A stretch of DNA of 64,000 nucleotides from Antitrichia curtipendula (Eukaryota; Streptophyta; Bryopsida; Hypnales; Leucodontaceae): the NCBI GenBank assembly GCA_951230915.1, contig OX579638.1, positions 25,624,696-25,688,695 on the forward strand, read 5' to 3'. Made by a program: the position numbers and the translations under genes. Numbering within the stretch: position 1 is the first letter of the stretch; every line of letters starts with the position of its first letter. Of this stretch, positions 45,652-59,382 are shown one piece after another. The notes under the pieces were generated by a model. That model was not told the DNA's origin. It made no database searches and saw only the letters and a program-made list of their open reading frames with translations.

Positions 45652-45889
45652 TAGGTCTTGAAGTTCTCATGATGCTTGTCCTTATTATTCTTTCATCTTT
45701 AGATCTTCTTTATACTATTGAAGCTTGAATGGATGAAACTTAGGGTGAATATAGTGAGAACACTAAAGTGGTCAACACATAGGACAATTTTTATATTAAG
45801 GGAAAAATACAAGTGACACATAGGACAAGGGGCACCGTGGTCTTTCATCTAATTGAGAATATCTCAGCCTGCTATTTTGGAGTTTTTCT

Positions 45890-46130
45890 AAGGTGGGTAC
45901 ATCCAAAACATCACTAATTGGATTGTAGCTAATTTGAAGGCTAAATAGATAATAGTAAAAACAAGATAGCAAAGAGATGTATAGAGAAAGAAGCTAGAAA
46001 TGAACAATCGGTTTTTTTATTCTCATAAATATGAGACCACAATAGGGGTACAAAGTTTTGAAATTATAATGCTTGAAACAGCTCATAGGTAGCCTTTAAA
46101 GTAAACGGTTACATTCAAAGGCTAACCCTC
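45890..46130. repeat. Dispersed repeat, second copy of 18100-18360
   Basis: AAGGTGGGTACATCCAAAA, TAATTTGAAGGCTAAATAGA and GGGGTACAAAGTTTTG follow in the same order as at 18100-18360, with moderate divergence. Confidence 0.65.
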
Positions 46131-46136
46131 CCGTCG

Positions 46137-46694
46137 GGGAATTCACTTAGAGTGTCCATTAGAAACTACACGTGGACAAAACTTTGGATCCCCTATTTAT
46201 TTTTTGAATTTTAAATTAAACAAATTAAACAGAAAAATCAAATAGATTTTTCTCCTTTGAAAGTTTATATTTTGAATTATTGGTATTTTTATTTGTTAAT
46301 AATAATTAGTTACAAATTTTTGAAATAAAAGTATACACTGTAGAACTAAAAAATAACTTTCACATCCTATATTATATAAGAAAAAATTGTCTAAAAAATG
46401 AACAAAAAATTCCTAAAAATAATTCTCTATCGAAAGCTCATTTTGAGTTGAAAATTGATTCAATGGTCATGTAAATGTGTTCTCTATAATTATTTGAGTT
46501 GAAAAACATGCCATTTTAGTTCATTTTTAACCTCTTCTAGAAATCATTTCATATTTTATTTGAGTTGAAAATTTTGGCAATAGAAACCTATAGTCATTAT
46601 TAAACAATGCTCAAAATTTTAGGTTGAAATTATAGTTTATTAGAAACCACTTGTTTGCACGTGGTTTGTTGTAGTAGAACTAAGTGCATCCCCC
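46137..46694. mobile_element. Inverted-repeat element, ~558 bp, GGGG-tipped
   Basis: The left tip GGGGAATTCACTTAG and the right tip, reversed, GGGGGATGCACTTAG form inverted repeats, and ACACGTGG / CCACGTGC occur just inside both. The G-rich tips recall 14332-15373. The target-site duplication is not clear, so the exact limits and class are uncertain. Confidence 0.5.
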
Positions 46695-49054
46695 GAGACC
46701 TCCCAAAGTGTTAAAAGTAAAAGAAATGGAGTTGAAATTGTATTATTTATATTCCAAAAAATATTCAAGTTCGTTAACCAACAAGAAACATAAAGACTTG
46801 TTAGAGACTTAAATCCTCAAGTTATGTAAGCTTTGAAGCATAGCACATGTACTATAATAACACTAATATAATCAAAAGTTGACATATCTCACTCATTAAC
46901 AATTTTCAATATGTGTATTAACCATTTTGAAACTTATTTTAGGGTGTGGTTTAAGCATTAGAGCCGGTTAGGACTCAAGGAGTGCCCCTCAAGCTAGTTT
47001 GGGTACTCAAGTTATGTTTGAATTGGGTACCTTGGTTTTCATTTAAATTTGTACTTTGCTTGTGAAGGACATAATATTTTTCCTATTCCCACCCATTGGT
47101 GGTACTCTCAATCAAAGCAATTTCATTGATTTGGAGTATTGGGTGATGAAGGACATAGGACATTGAAAGTGTGGAAAGCTCTTAAACTATTGATCTTTAC
47201 TACTAGAAAAGACTTCCATAGTCTTTGGTAAGCTAAATATAGTAATGCACAAATACTTGCCAACATGCTTTCATTAGAGAGAAGGGACTTGTTTGGAGCA
47301 AATAAACAATATCTCACTACCGTGTGTTTCTATTATAGGTCTAAACCTAACAATTAATAGACTTGACCATTTTGTATGAGGATTTGTACATATGAGACTA
47401 CAAAGATTGTCACAACAATTTTGAGTTGCATTGCCCTTTTGCATAGCCTGTAAAGGAGGATTATGTTTTTTTAACTATATAGCTAAAGCAATATGAATTT
47501 TTTTAAACAACTTGTAAATCTTGTAGTGACACCTAAACTTGCTCAAGTATGGTTCACTAATATTTGCAATCCAAAAAACTCTAATATGAATATGTGTGTA
47601 TGACAATTTTGTTTCTAGCACCTAAACCACAAGCATGCTAGAGACAATTCTAGGAGTAGTTGGTCATAATTAAATAATGTGTTAATATCTCAAACTTGCA
47701 AGGATTGTCAACATATTGTACATGAGTGACAAACATTCATCCTTTAAATAATTATGTCACATTGCTCCCTCTAGCCTGTCCTTGCCTACACTACCTAATA
47801 ACTTCATACATGTTATTACAACTTCATACACCTTTTCTTGCTCTAGAAGTATACTTTGAATATGACAATTATTTTCATAGTGATACCAAAATTAGAGGGC
47901 ACTTCTTGAGTCCCCAAACCTTGTAATGGCACAACACAATTTTGGATATACCCCCCATACTATTATTTCTTACATTCTGTATTTGAAGCTCTCAGCTATT
48001 ATTTTGAGCATCTATTTTGGTCTCTCATCACTATTTTGTTGTATCTGAGGCACTATTTTGGAGCATCTCAACTGATACTTCAAAATATTGATATTTTAGT
48101 TTCTATTTTGGTTGCTTAGTCAATTTTTTGGAGTCTCATTTACTTTTTTAGAGTCTCTCAACTAACTGTTGGAGGTCCAAATTGATGAAGGTATACACAA
48201 CAATTATCCACCCATAGTATATGGTGATGTGGAGCATTGTTAGTGGAGCATTGTGAATTCATGGATGGATAAAGCAAATGCCATGGTCAAATCTTTGTTA
48301 TCAATGTTCTAAGGAGAGATTGGTACAATTTTTTCCATTTGTATTGAAACCAAAACTAAATGGATGAGCACACAAAATAAAATGATAAGAGAAGATAAGA
48401 GATAGATTCAAATGGAATAAACACATCTTATGGTTGAAGAAGAGGTAATTTATAAATTGTAGAATGCATGGAAGATAGAATTTGTTGAATTAATCAAGAT
48501 TGCCATTAATATTGATTAAAATGGATGGACATATGGGCACATTGAGAAAATGTCAAATTGAAGGTAAAAGCCTTGGGTTGTCATCTAGGTCTCGGGATTC
48601 TTTTGCTTAATTTTAGTGAAATTTATAGTTTAAAAGACATAAAGATAGTGTTTACGTTATATTTGGTGTCTAAAAGATAGACGTTTGCGGGAGAATTAGG
48701 TTCTATTGGCCAAAGTAATACGAGATCCCTAAATTAGATAATATTAGGACCATACCTTTGAGTACAAGTGATGGAACATAGGTTTATAGGAGTTAGTCAT
48801 ACATGATAGACAAAATCTTGATAGCTCTAGCTTTTCATTCAAATGATTCAAGTAGTCAAAAAATAACTTGAACCTATAAATTTAATGTTTATCATTAAAT
48901 TTCCAACATATTGTTAGAATCTTAACTAGCATTGTTTATAGTTCCAAGTACTTCTAGTAGATATCCTTCAGATTTATGGAAATTTGAATTACACAAGCCT
49001 ATTTTTTAGTAGAATATAAGTAGCTAAATTATTAGCAACAAGACTCAAATTTTT
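46695..49054. other. AT-rich intergenic DNA, no gene or clear element seen
   Basis: Only short AT-biased open frames on both strands; no splice-consistent coding, no inverted-repeat pair and no matching copy elsewhere in the window that I could recognise. Confidence 0.45.
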
Positions 49055-50750
49055 GCACATTTTCTTAAATACATTATGATAAGCATAATTGCATTATAAG
49101 GTCATTTGAAAACAAAAACAAGGACCTTCATGTATTTCATGATTTTTAAGAGAAAATAGCAAAACTAAGACTATATTGACAAAAAGGTTACAAAAAACAT
49201 CAACTTCCATGTGAAAAACTATTGTAAATGGTCCTTTGCACTACAATAATATGTCCTACTAATGAGGGAAAAAATTAAATTCACCTTGAAAATTAGTGTC
49301 ACCAATTTTTTTTATTATGGTGAAAATTGGTATACAAATAGATCCTCTCTGAGTGCATCTTCAATTAGTGTATAATTTTTAATTATTGAGTTTGTAGGTG
49401 GGCCCAATTTGAAGGACACTTTTTTGAAAAATAATATTGGAAGTTGACATCTATTAGGTGGTCATTCATTAAACCTTTCTAAATGCATAAACCTCTCTTA
49501 GTGCATAGTTCCAATCCCATGTGCTAAAAGAGGTTCTACTTGTAACATAATAATATTTCAACTTGCACTAATTCAAAATTTGGGGACTTTGATAAATTAG
49601 CATTGCACTTACTATTAGGAGAAATTAGTGTACCTCTGCAAAATGAGGCGCTTGAATAACTATCAAGTCAATTCTTATTAAAAGGCTTAATACAAAATCT
49701 TTAGAAGTCTTTAAAGTCTTTAAGAGTATTAAAAGACTTCTTAAGAAAAGACTTCATCTTAAGTCTTTTATTTAAAAGGAAAACTCTTAAGCTTTTTTAT
49801 AAAGACTTTTTTTATTAAATGATTTAATAAAAAGTCCTAATTAGTCTTTAAAAGTCTTAATAGATTTTCATAATAAAAGACTTAATAGAATATATTTTAT
49901 TTATTTATTTATTTATTTGAATTAAAAACCTTTTCATTAGAAATCATTTTTATTAAAGATGTTTTGAATAAAAAATGCTTTTTATATTAAAATTATTCTT
50001 TTATTAAAAATATGTTTCTATTAAAAACAATTGTTTAATTGAAGGTTTTTTTAAATTAAAAATATTTTTTATTTAAAAAAAATAAAACAAAGAACACTTT
50101 TCTTATTAAAAACACTTTTTAAATAAAATACCTTTTTAAAAAATTTATGAAAAATACTTTAAATTTTATTTTTGAATGAAAACCACTTTTTTTTTGTTAG
50201 AAACTCTTTTTTGTGAAAAACACTTTCATATAAAAAAAACATTTTTTTCACTGAAAAAAACTATTTAGTTTAAAAAATTTATTACTTATATATGTTTTAT
50301 TAAAAAATATATATTTTATTAAAAAAAATAAATAAATAAAATTATTTAGAAGAAAGCTTTCTACTAAAAAAGACTTCTGTTTTTTTGTTTTTTTTTAAAA
50401 GACTTTTGATTAAAAAGAAAGTTTTTCATTTAAAAAAGACATTTTATTAAGTCTTTTAACAAAAAAATTTAATATAAATACATAAAAAGACTTTAAAAGT
50501 TTTCCTTGCCAAAAAGACTTCTTACAGGTAGATTCTTAATTTGTAAAGAAGTCTTTTTACGACTTCTAAGGACTTTTAAAGATTTTTAAATATTTTTATT
50601 AAGTCTTTGAAAAAAAAATTCATATTAAATGTCTTAAAATGTCTTTTTTAATTAAAGAAGGTTTTTTATTAAAAACATTTTTTTATTGATTGTTCTATTA
50701 TAAAGTCTTTTAAAGACACTTTCTTATAAACAGTCTTTCAAAGTTTTAAG
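49055..50750. repeat. Dispersed repeat family, copy 2, with a MITE insert and AAGACTT-rich AT tract
   Basis: 49055-49330 and 49545-49760 match 26945-27480 in order. A 212-bp insert interrupts this copy (49333-49544). From about 49660 to 50750 the sequence is extremely AT-rich, built of repeated AAAGACTTCTTA, TTAATAAAA and TTTTATTAAAAA blocks, as also seen at 27360-27740. Confidence 0.65.
49333..49544. mobile_element. 212-bp MITE inserted in a dispersed repeat
   Basis: The tips TACAAATAGATCCTCT and, reversed, TACAAGTAGAACCTCT are inverted repeats. The other copy of the surrounding repeat (about 27200-27235) lacks the segment, so this is an insertion. The target-site duplication cannot be fixed, because the flank has diverged. 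Confidence 0.65.
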
Positions 50751-51485
50751 AAAATATATAACAATAATAATATCAATGATAATAATAATAAATAATGAAG
50801 GCAATTTAAACAACCTTCAATTAGTAGTTTAAGAGAAAACAAATTGATAGGAAAAAAAATTATTTATAAAGAAACAAAAGGCAATTTGAGAGAAATAGAC
50901 GTATAAAAAAAAGACTATACAAAGTAAAGCTACAAGGTAAGTAGGCAATGTCAAAGAAGTAGGAAAAGTATTTAGAAAAAAAATATAAAGAAAGAAGGCA
51001 ATTTAAAAAATATAGAGCAAAGATGCAAGAAAAAAAAGTGGTGAAAAATGATTGAAGATCAAACTTTAGAAGAATACATATTCAAAAGATCCAATACTTT
51101 AAAATTATTGTCAAGTGTTGAGAGGATAAATGATGCCAATTTTAACATATCAAGAAATTCTTATTTGTTGTATTTGTCATAAATATACATGCAAATCTTG
51201 TTGAACTATTAGTGTATTATCTCAATGTAAGTCCAAGAAGCGTTCTCTACCGTGATTGAATACCATCAATTGTAGCATTGTCATCAACCGCTATTGCAAT
51301 TTTGCAATGGCTAGCAGTGGCAAAGAAACAAATAAATTAAATATATCACCATCAAAGTCCTACATTGAGTGGTGGATAAACCAACAAGATCATGTCAATG
51401 GTAATATCCATATAAAGAAAAGAAGAATCAGATACCTATAGCAAAAGTTATAGGAAAATGAAGTTTTTATTTTCAATTGAATTAA

Positions 51486-52400
51486 CCCGTAAAGGACCAG
51501 CTTGCTATATTTAGCAACATAGCAATTTTGGGCAGGTACTTGTGACTAGATATTTGCATATTTTAGGCCCAAATATTAACAAAAGTTGTGGACAAGGAAT
51601 ATCTTTCATGTGAACAAAATTTTATGACATTTGGAAATATGAATTAAAAATTATGGCCTAAAATGTTACTTTTTCACCATGTAGGCAGTTCTGGCAGATT
51701 TTAAAAAATCACTTTTTTCAAAAACAAAAACTTGAAATTGGTTTTCTAGATTTTTATATATGTGGAAAGCTTTGAATCATTCCATTTCAATCAATGAGTC
51801 AAAAGTTATGAGGAATTTTAGTTTGCGGGCAGTTATGGATTGTCTATTCTCAAATAAACTTTGAAATTATTTATTTCATTCAATTTTCAAAAAAATTGGA
51901 AAAAAATAAAATTGTAGGATTTATATTGTCTATTACAACATTACAACCATTAGGATTGGCATTTTTCAATTCCATAGTTAACAATTTAGTATTTTGAGCC
52001 ATTTTCAAATTCTTTCTACTTACTATTTTTTTTCTATATGCTGTACAATTCCAAATGATCTGAATTTTTTCAAGCATGTAGCCAATTTGCCCTGAAGAAT
52101 GAAGTCAAAGAGTAACTACCATTTGGGATACTTTTGCATACAAATGTGACCTTGTGAAGTGCAGCTGCCCGATTTTTTGCAAGGACAAAAAAGGATTTTT
52201 ATCAATTCAAAAGCTAATATCTTGCAATCCACACAGTGAAAAATTCTGAATTTTTTTCCATATCTTTTCAAACCAGCTTACTACAAGATCCTATGGTTAC
52301 ATGTGTCCAAAACTGTTGTTTTTTCCAAAATTTAGTACTTGTGCTTAAAATGGCAATTTTCGAGCCTTTTGGAGGAAAACATAGTCAAGGAACTTAAAGG
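51486..52400. mobile_element. piggyBac-type MITE, ~915 bp
   Basis: TTAA at 51482-51485 and 52401-52404; left tip CCCGTAAAGGACC, right tip reversed CCTTTAAGTTCC. Its interior aligns with 24262-25196 (GCAACATAGCAATTTTGGGCAG, TATATGTGGAAAGCTTTGAATC, GAAGTGCAGCTGCCCG, TATCTTGCAATC). The tips have drifted more than in other members. Confidence 0.8.
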
Positions 52401-52404
52401 TTAA

Positions 52405-54969
52405 ATTTTGTCATCCATCCAATACTACGGCCTCATGTGTCCAAATCAACTATTTATTTTGGAGTTTGATTCTAGGCTATTAGGAGATCTAGAGATTTGC
52501 ATATTTGTCAACCTAAGTAGATGAAAGTAGTTTTTTTTAATCCAAAAACTAAACCAATTAAGGATGGCTAACAATGAACTATGCTAACCGGTGGTTTTTT
52601 CCAAACATTGGTCTATATCTACACTATTTAATCCCTAAAATCCCAAGGCCATTTTTTTTTTGTCAAAAAACACTCCAAACTATCTTTTTCAATGCAAGCG
52701 ACAAAAATTTTAAACCTTTTTTTTTTTTTTGTCCAACTATAGAATCTTGTATCAAGCTAGTATGAGAATATTTGGAATTTTTTTTATAAACTTTGACTAT
52801 ATTGATTGCAAGCTATAAGCGTTTAAAGTGAATAAAATGTTTTTTTATGTTTCTAGTCTGACTAGATTATAAGGCTTTGAATTCTCTTAATTGAAAATTT
52901 GTATACTATAGATTGTGAATTTAGATTTTTTTTATTAAAGAATTGAGATGAAATTTGGGGGATTTAAAAATTGATAAGTTAAAGTAGATACAAGATAGAA
53001 GGAAAAACTAATTGTTGATAGTTCTAAGATGGAATTGAAACACACTAATCCCAACAATGAGATTGTTCTAAAAGCAAACTAAATCACGTGAAATTTTTTT
53101 CTAAAAAATTGTTTAAATTGAATTCAAAATAGATCCAATACATTCTTTTTACAAGAATTTGCTAAGATTGTCTACAAAACAAGAAGCTAAATAACTTTCA
53201 CATTGCTTATCCAAATGAAATGAATAAAAGCTTTATACATTGACAAAAAAATAATTTGCAAGAAATAATTTTATTTAAATAATCAAAGTTTTAGTTTTTT
53301 TGGTGCCCGTCCTTGCTCGTTTGGGACCTATTGTAGCATAAATTTTGCTCCAAAGGACCTATTGGAATAAAAAATTAATATTTCCTAAAAGCTAATCAAT
53401 TTTCCTCTCTTAAATTCTATTTTCAAAATCTCTTGCCAAAAATTGAGATCATAGCTACTTCCCTAAACCTTCAAGAATCCCTCAAGAAAACTCTTCAAAC
53501 TTAAAAAATTAGTATTTTGAGGTTCAAATGTAGGATTAGTGTAGGAAGGGACACAATTAGAAACTGAGGCTATAATGGCATAAAAACTTTCTCAATGGAA
53601 CTGCTACTGATGGTTGACAATTGCAACAAGAAAGTGAGGCCTTTTCAACAAATTAATTTGAGGTTTCAATATAACCAATATTAGGTTTGGGGGTCATCAT
53701 ATTTTCCATCCCAAGATTTGTACTTTGAGGATTTTTGAAGTTTTCATAAACTTCATTACTAGAGTGCCTTTTGCAATTATTTTGGTTTCTTGCAACCATC
53801 TTGTGGGTTCCGACCTATTGTTCTTAACAAAATCTTTGTTGCAAAAACTTATATGTACAATGGGATGTTGCATAGGGGTAGAGGGTCACGACTATAGTTG
53901 ACTCTTTCCTAGGCTCATACAATTGCCAGTGCCATGCTATTATTGCAGTTATAATTCAAGATATCCCAACATCCTTAAATAGAAAAATTAGGAATTCATT
54001 CTACAATTTCACTGTACCTTGAATTTCTCCTTGTATAGTGTACCACTATTCATTGGCAAATTGGATTAAAGATCTCCTACAATGACAAGAGAGTCAATTC
54101 ATTAGAAACAAATGGTCTCATCTAAAAAGTTCAAAAATGTTTTGCGGTATACATATCTTACATATTTTTCACTTGTATAGATGGAATGTCTTTAGTAAAC
54201 AAAACAAATAATACAAGCCATTAGATGTAGAATGCCTACCAAGTTCCTATAGAATGGTTGAATTTTTTTTTAATATTGATAAATGGAAGAAAAAGCAATA
54301 GAAATTGAAACTATATTTTTTAACAAAGTGAATTTTTAATGAACTTTAAAACTATGTTGCTGAAATAACCCTAAAAAATAAGTAGGTCTCTTAATATTTC
54401 AATTAATTTTGAACTAATTTAAAATATTGTAATTTTTAATAAATTAGTGCCACTTACAAATAAGACAAATATGTATAATTAGACATTAGCATGTTAAATT
54501 GAAATATCTCCCTCCAATGGGCAACAACAATACCATCATTTCTTGTAGCAACAACTTGATTACAAATTAAGTCATTAACTTTGTGGACTTATTCAAAATT
54601 TCAGAGCACATGCATTGGGCTTAAGTTGAAGAGGAATTGATTATTTATGGATGTTGTATGAAAATTGTCATGAAGAGGTAAAGATAGGTGGAGGTCATAA
54701 TTACTCATTAGAGTGACAAAAGATATTAAGATATTGTTAGAGCTTAGCTAGAATGAATGAAAACAAGGAAACCACATGAGGAAGTCATTGTCTCTATTAT
54801 CGTCATTGTCATTGTCCGTATTAGTATTTGGTTGCTCACTGTTAATGGTTGATTTTGTCACACACAATTAATTCAAGTAACTCCAAACTTTGAAATTATA
54901 TTTTACATTTTTGCAAACACAACACCAAAACCTATAGAGCTTTGGTTAAGATTCGGTCTAATATTATTT
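52405..54969. other. AT-rich intergenic DNA, no gene seen
   Basis: A TTTAATCCCTAAAATCCC sequence at about 52628 looks like a lone MITE tip, but no partner end was found. No coding structure is evident. Confidence 0.45.
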
Positions 54970-55265
54970 TGAAAGTGAAGGGGGTATTCCAATGGCACTA
55001 GAAGGAATTCAGCCCTTGAAAAGGGCTCCAAGTTTCTTTGCGTTCCTAGAATGTGGGAATGCAGGGGCAACAATTGACTATAGCAATTTGACGTGGCTAA
55101 AGTTTGGCCACGTCAAAAATTTAAAAAACACATTTAAATACTTAAATTTAAAATTTCTAACATTGTGCCGTTCTCGCACTGCATTGGGAACAACAAAAGG
55201 AAGTTAGGGAACGGGCTTGAAATGGCCCTCTCCTTTCTCCAAATCCCTTCAAATGGCGTCATTGT
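54970..55265. repeat. Distant relative of the TGACGTGGC-core element
   Basis: TTTGACGTGGCTAAAGTTTGGCCACGTCA at about 55088-55116 is an opposed pair of ACGTG cores, followed by an AAATTTAAA tract, GGGAAC, ACGGGC and AAATGGCCCTC, the same order as in 7903-8225 and 17406-17636. The ends are too diverged to define. Confidence 0.5.
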
Positions 55266-55739
55266 TGAAATCGTGAGCTCATCTTTGGACCTCCATTAAT
55301 CACTAGAAACCCAAGGGATAGTAGAGCTGTAAAATGGTTTATAAAACATTGAAATTTATGATTTATTAGAATTTTACATGAATTATCTTTTTTGTAGATA
55401 CAATCGTACAAATTTGATCAATACCACAACAACTAACACCTAAAAAATTTGGAAGCATTTGACTATGTAGGTCTCAAGGATGGTTGCAAAAAAAATCTAT
55501 TGCTTTTTGTAGTGTTTTGGAAAAAATAGGGATTTTATTAGCCAATATTATGAGTACTTTGTAGTGGAACAATCTCAACTCTTGACAAGACAAATCAACA
55601 GTTAGAAGTATTGTTGCAAGTATTATAAACTACTTATGAGCCTTGAAATAGTATAATGTGGAAAAAAATATAATTTGTCACAAAAATAGATACAATAAGG
55701 TATAAATTAGTAATAGATAGAAAATCATGAAACCCCCTC

Positions 55740-55970
55740 TAAAAATTGGCAATTTGTGAGGACATGATGGTAATCAGATTTCACCAAAAAAATGAGTTTG
55801 AACCCATCTTTGATGTTCAGAAGTGCGCTTGACATAGAGCCCTATTGGCACAAATGTCATAAAACAATATATTTTTAGATGGCCCTTGGTATACACATAT
55901 TTGTCTACTATTGTAATAGACTACAAAAAATTCATCTCTAGATCATTAATTTTGGGTACTCTCTAGTAAT
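55740..55970. repeat. Dispersed repeat, second copy of 16680-16920
   Basis: TTTGTGAGGACATGATGGT, GATTTCACCAAAAAA, GTTCAGAAGTG and GGGTACTCTCTAGTAAT match the earlier copy in order, with many substitutions. Confidence 0.6.
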
Positions 55971-56281
55971 AATAACCCTGGAGAGGTCACTTAGATTTTT
56001 TTACCAAACAATGTGCAATATAATATAGAAAAGTGTTAATTTTCGGTGATAAAAAACTAGAAGAAAATTTGAGGTAATATACAAAGTACAAATTAATGTA
56101 CACTCAGTTATAAATAATACCTCATATTTATAATTTTTTTTCTAAGATAGCCTCAAAGATATAGATCAGAGGAATTTATTGTGGGTAGGGTCAATTTGTA
56201 AGTTTGCTGACTTGCTTGGTTGGATAAAAGATCGTGCAATAGTCCAATGAAATGGATATTTTTTGTCCCTACATAGCTTAA

Positions 56282-57217
56282 CCCCTAAAAGCCCATTGTC
56301 CCTTCGGGGGACAAATGCGTTTTTGGGCAGGTACCTACGGGCTGCAATTTTCTCCTGATTTTTTGAAACTTTTTTTGGAGGTAGAAAAGCTGATTAGCTA
56401 CGTGGGAATATAATTTTTTTCACAACCGGTGCCCGGAATCAAAAGTTATGACCAAATAAGCTCAAAACAGGGGACGGGGGGCAACACGGGCAGCAAAAAA
56501 TATTTGCACTTTTTTATTTTTTATTTTTTTTTAGTATTTTTTTCTCATAGATTATATTTTTGTCTATCTGTAAAGCTTTGATTCATTTCATTTGGATTTG
56601 TTATGACAAAGTTATGGACATTCTTGATTTTCGGGTAGTTAGAGCATCTTTTTGAAAATAATAACTTGTAGGATTCATTTCTAAATGCAATTTTTCAAAT
56701 TTTTCAATTTTTTTTTTGTTGTATGGTTTAGTTTACTTGCTAGAACAATCTGACCATAGGGATTAGTGCATTTTAATTCCATCTAAAATATATGAATACT
56801 TTAGATTTTCCTTCTATCTCGTACCTACTTCTCCTTAATAATTTTTTTAATAATGAAAATTATGTTTTTTTTATTTGATTTTTTTAAAATTAGACTCTCA
56901 ACTCAATTCTCCACTATAAAGATTTAAAGCTCAAAACTCTGTAGTGCAAAAATTTTAAGTTAAAAATGTTCAAAGTCCAAAAATCCAGTCCCACAATGTG
57001 CTGAAAATTTTGTTTTTTTAACTTTAAACATAGATATCTTGCAATCTGTGCGGTCAAGAATTCTGAAATTTTTTCCACACATTCTCATACTAGTTAGGTG
57101 TAATATCCTACGGTTAGATGTGCAAAAAATACATTTTTAATTTTTTTTCACTCTTTGCTAAAAAAATGGCAGTTTAGGGTGTTTTTTGGCAGAAAAAAGG
57201 CCTTGGGCCTTTAGGGG
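56282..57217. mobile_element. piggyBac-type MITE, 936 bp
   Basis: TTAA at 56278-56281 and 57218-57221; tips CCCCTAAAAGCCC and, reversed, CCCCTAAAGGCCC. The interior has TCGGGGGACAAATG, AAAAGTTATGACC, GTTATGGACATTCTTG and TATCTTGCAATCTG, shared with 58334-58915 and more loosely with 24262-25196. Confidence 0.88.
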
Positions 57218-57221
57218 TTAA

Positions 57222-58329
57222 TAGTCTAGTGGACAACTTTGATCACATCATGGGGGATTGTCTCTAAATTGTGGTAACTTTTGACACCGCTTTTGGATCA
57301 TCTACACACTATTCCCTTGTTAGATCTCAACAATGGAGAGTTGGAAGAGCTATGTGGTATTTTGTGCCATGGTTGGCAACCTCATGAGGTTTTCATGACA
57401 AACGGTGAAGATTGATAAAGATTGGTGTAGCTTGTCACTCCTATGGATGATCCCTATAGCCTGTGCATGAGAAGGTTTGGCTTGTAGTTTTGTCTCTTTA
57501 TTTGGAACATTTTTTATTTTATAAATTTCCATACAGTGTATACAATAGGATTAAAGCATCCATTAATTTCATATTCTTACAATTGTGTTATGAACATGTT
57601 TTAGGCTTCAAACACTTTGATGTTATTATTGTTGGTGTAGCATATATAATTGAACATTTTTTGTTTAGTTTTGCCTTCTTTTTTTTCTTGGCTTCTCAAA
57701 TTATTTACTTTCTTGCATGTTGTTTTGTATTGTTTTTGGAACTGTGGTGCCTCATTTTGTGGTTCACACTCACTTGGATGTGAATACTGTCAATTTCTAG
57801 TTCATTTGTGTTGTTTTTGTCTTTGCTATATTTTGTCGCCCTTCTTTACTTATTTTGGTATACAATTTGAAAATTCTCATGTATTGTATACTTCAAAGTA
57901 GGAAGAAGGCAACAATGTATGTTAAATGCTTCAAATTGTGTTAAGTAAATGTTGAGTTTGTAGTTCATGTGTTGTGTTTTTGTCTTTAATATTTGTATTT
58001 CGTTTTTTCACTTTACTTTTTTTTTCTATAACCAAGTAAAAGTGTTGAAAATTTCCCTTCATTTAGAGTTCTAAGTAATTGTAGTGGAGCATAAAATACC
58101 ATAAATTAGGAAATTAGGTAATAATAGGGATCATTTAATTGTTCATAGTCATCAAAATATCCTGCAAAATAAGACCTCTAGCCGCACGTGATGTACAGAT
58201 TCCTACATGGGGTGCCCCCCTCCCTCTAAGCTAATAACTCTAAACGTCAATGTGACAAATAAGAAAAATTGACTTTTGAATATAAAATGATTTTATTGAA
58301 TTTATAAAAATTAAGGTATATGATAGCAA
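57222..58329. other. Intergenic between two TTAA MITEs
   Basis: A 106-codon frame at 57463-57783 is hydrophobic mainly because of T-rich codons; it has no splice context or recognisable domain. No gene called. Confidence 0.4.
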
Positions 58330-58333
58330 TTAA

Positions 58334-58915
58334 CCCCTAAAACCTCGTTTGTCCCCTTGGGGGACAATTTGGGTCCAGGTAGGTTCCTATTGTCTCAATT
58401 TGAAGTGAATTTTTTTGAGATTTTTTGAAGTTGTGTAGCTTTGCAATAGCTTTGTGGATATATAATTTTGGTTTCAATCGGATGCTGGATGAAAAAGTTA
58501 TGGCACAATGAGCAAGAAATGGAGATTGGCGGGCAGCCCAAAAAAAACTACAAAAAGTTAAAATAATTTTTTTTGAATTTTTTTCCTAAAATATTATGTT
58601 CTTACCTATACGTGAAGCTTTGATTCATTCTATTTGGACTAGGGATGAGAAAGTTATGGACAATCTTAGTTTTTCGGGCAATTTAAGCATCTTCTTGAAA
58701 AAAAACTTTTTGTTCAACTTTGAATGCTTATATCTTCCAATCCGTACGGTGAAATTTGATGAAATTTTTACTACATGATTTCAGACAAGTTAAGTACAAG
58801 ATCCTACGGTTAAATTCCCACAAAAACAAAAAAATTGGTTTCCTTAAGTAAATACAACAAAAGTGGTAGTTTTGAGTGTTTTTTTGGCAGAAAACACCCT
58901 TGGGGTTTTAGGGGT
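58334..58915. mobile_element. piggyBac-type MITE, 582 bp
   Basis: TTAA at 58330-58333 and 58916-58919; tips CCCCTAAAACCTCG and, reversed, CCCCTAAAACCCC. The interior (TTGGGGGACAATTTGGG, AAAAAGTTATGG, TATCTTCCAATCCG) marks it as a shorter relative of 56282-57217. Confidence 0.87.
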
Positions 58916-58933
58916 TAAGACAATTGTATACTA

Positions 58934-59382
58934 CACTAAAGATGATATTTAGTGTTGAGTGACATTTAGTGTTTTTACCCCCCTACTAGCTACAACATTA
59001 AATCTGAACTTGTCCACAATTAGTGTTAGACTTGAATGTGCCGGCTGCAAACTTCAGAGCCTTGTAACTTTTGCAAAAATTCTTCAAATCAGTAAAATGA
59101 GATGTTTTTCGGCATCTACAAAAACTTTAGATGCCGAAAAACATCTCATTTTACTGATTTGAAGAATTTTTGCAAAAGTTACAAGGCTCTGAAGTTTGCA
59201 GCCGCCTAGCCCTAATCGGTCCGATTCTGTCCGTGAACAGTGATATTCCGTCTGATATGACAACTCTGGTTCACATTTAGTGTTTGAATTGACATTTAAT
59301 GTTACTTACTTTCATAGGGTAATTGGCTTTTAGTGTATGCCTTCGTATTTAGTGTACAAGATACTAAATATCATCTTTAGTG
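58934..59382. mobile_element. 449-bp hairpin MITE, copy 2
   Basis: Tips CACTAAAGATGATATTTAG and, reversed, the same 19 bases, with TA on both sides (58932-58933 and 59383-59384). It matches 8391-8839 at nearly every position and has exactly the same length. It lies only 18 bp from the previous MITE. Confidence 0.9.
59043..59203. repeat. Near-perfect inverted repeat in hairpin MITE copy 2
   Basis: Same 161-bp hairpin as 8500-8660; the arms pair except for a few positions next to the loop (CATCTACAAAAACTTTAGATG). Confidence 0.88.

Noticed and set aside
57463..57783. 106-codon hydrophobic plus-strand frame
   Set aside because: T-rich composition alone yields Phe/Leu/Tyr-rich frames; there is no start context, splice site or conserved pattern.
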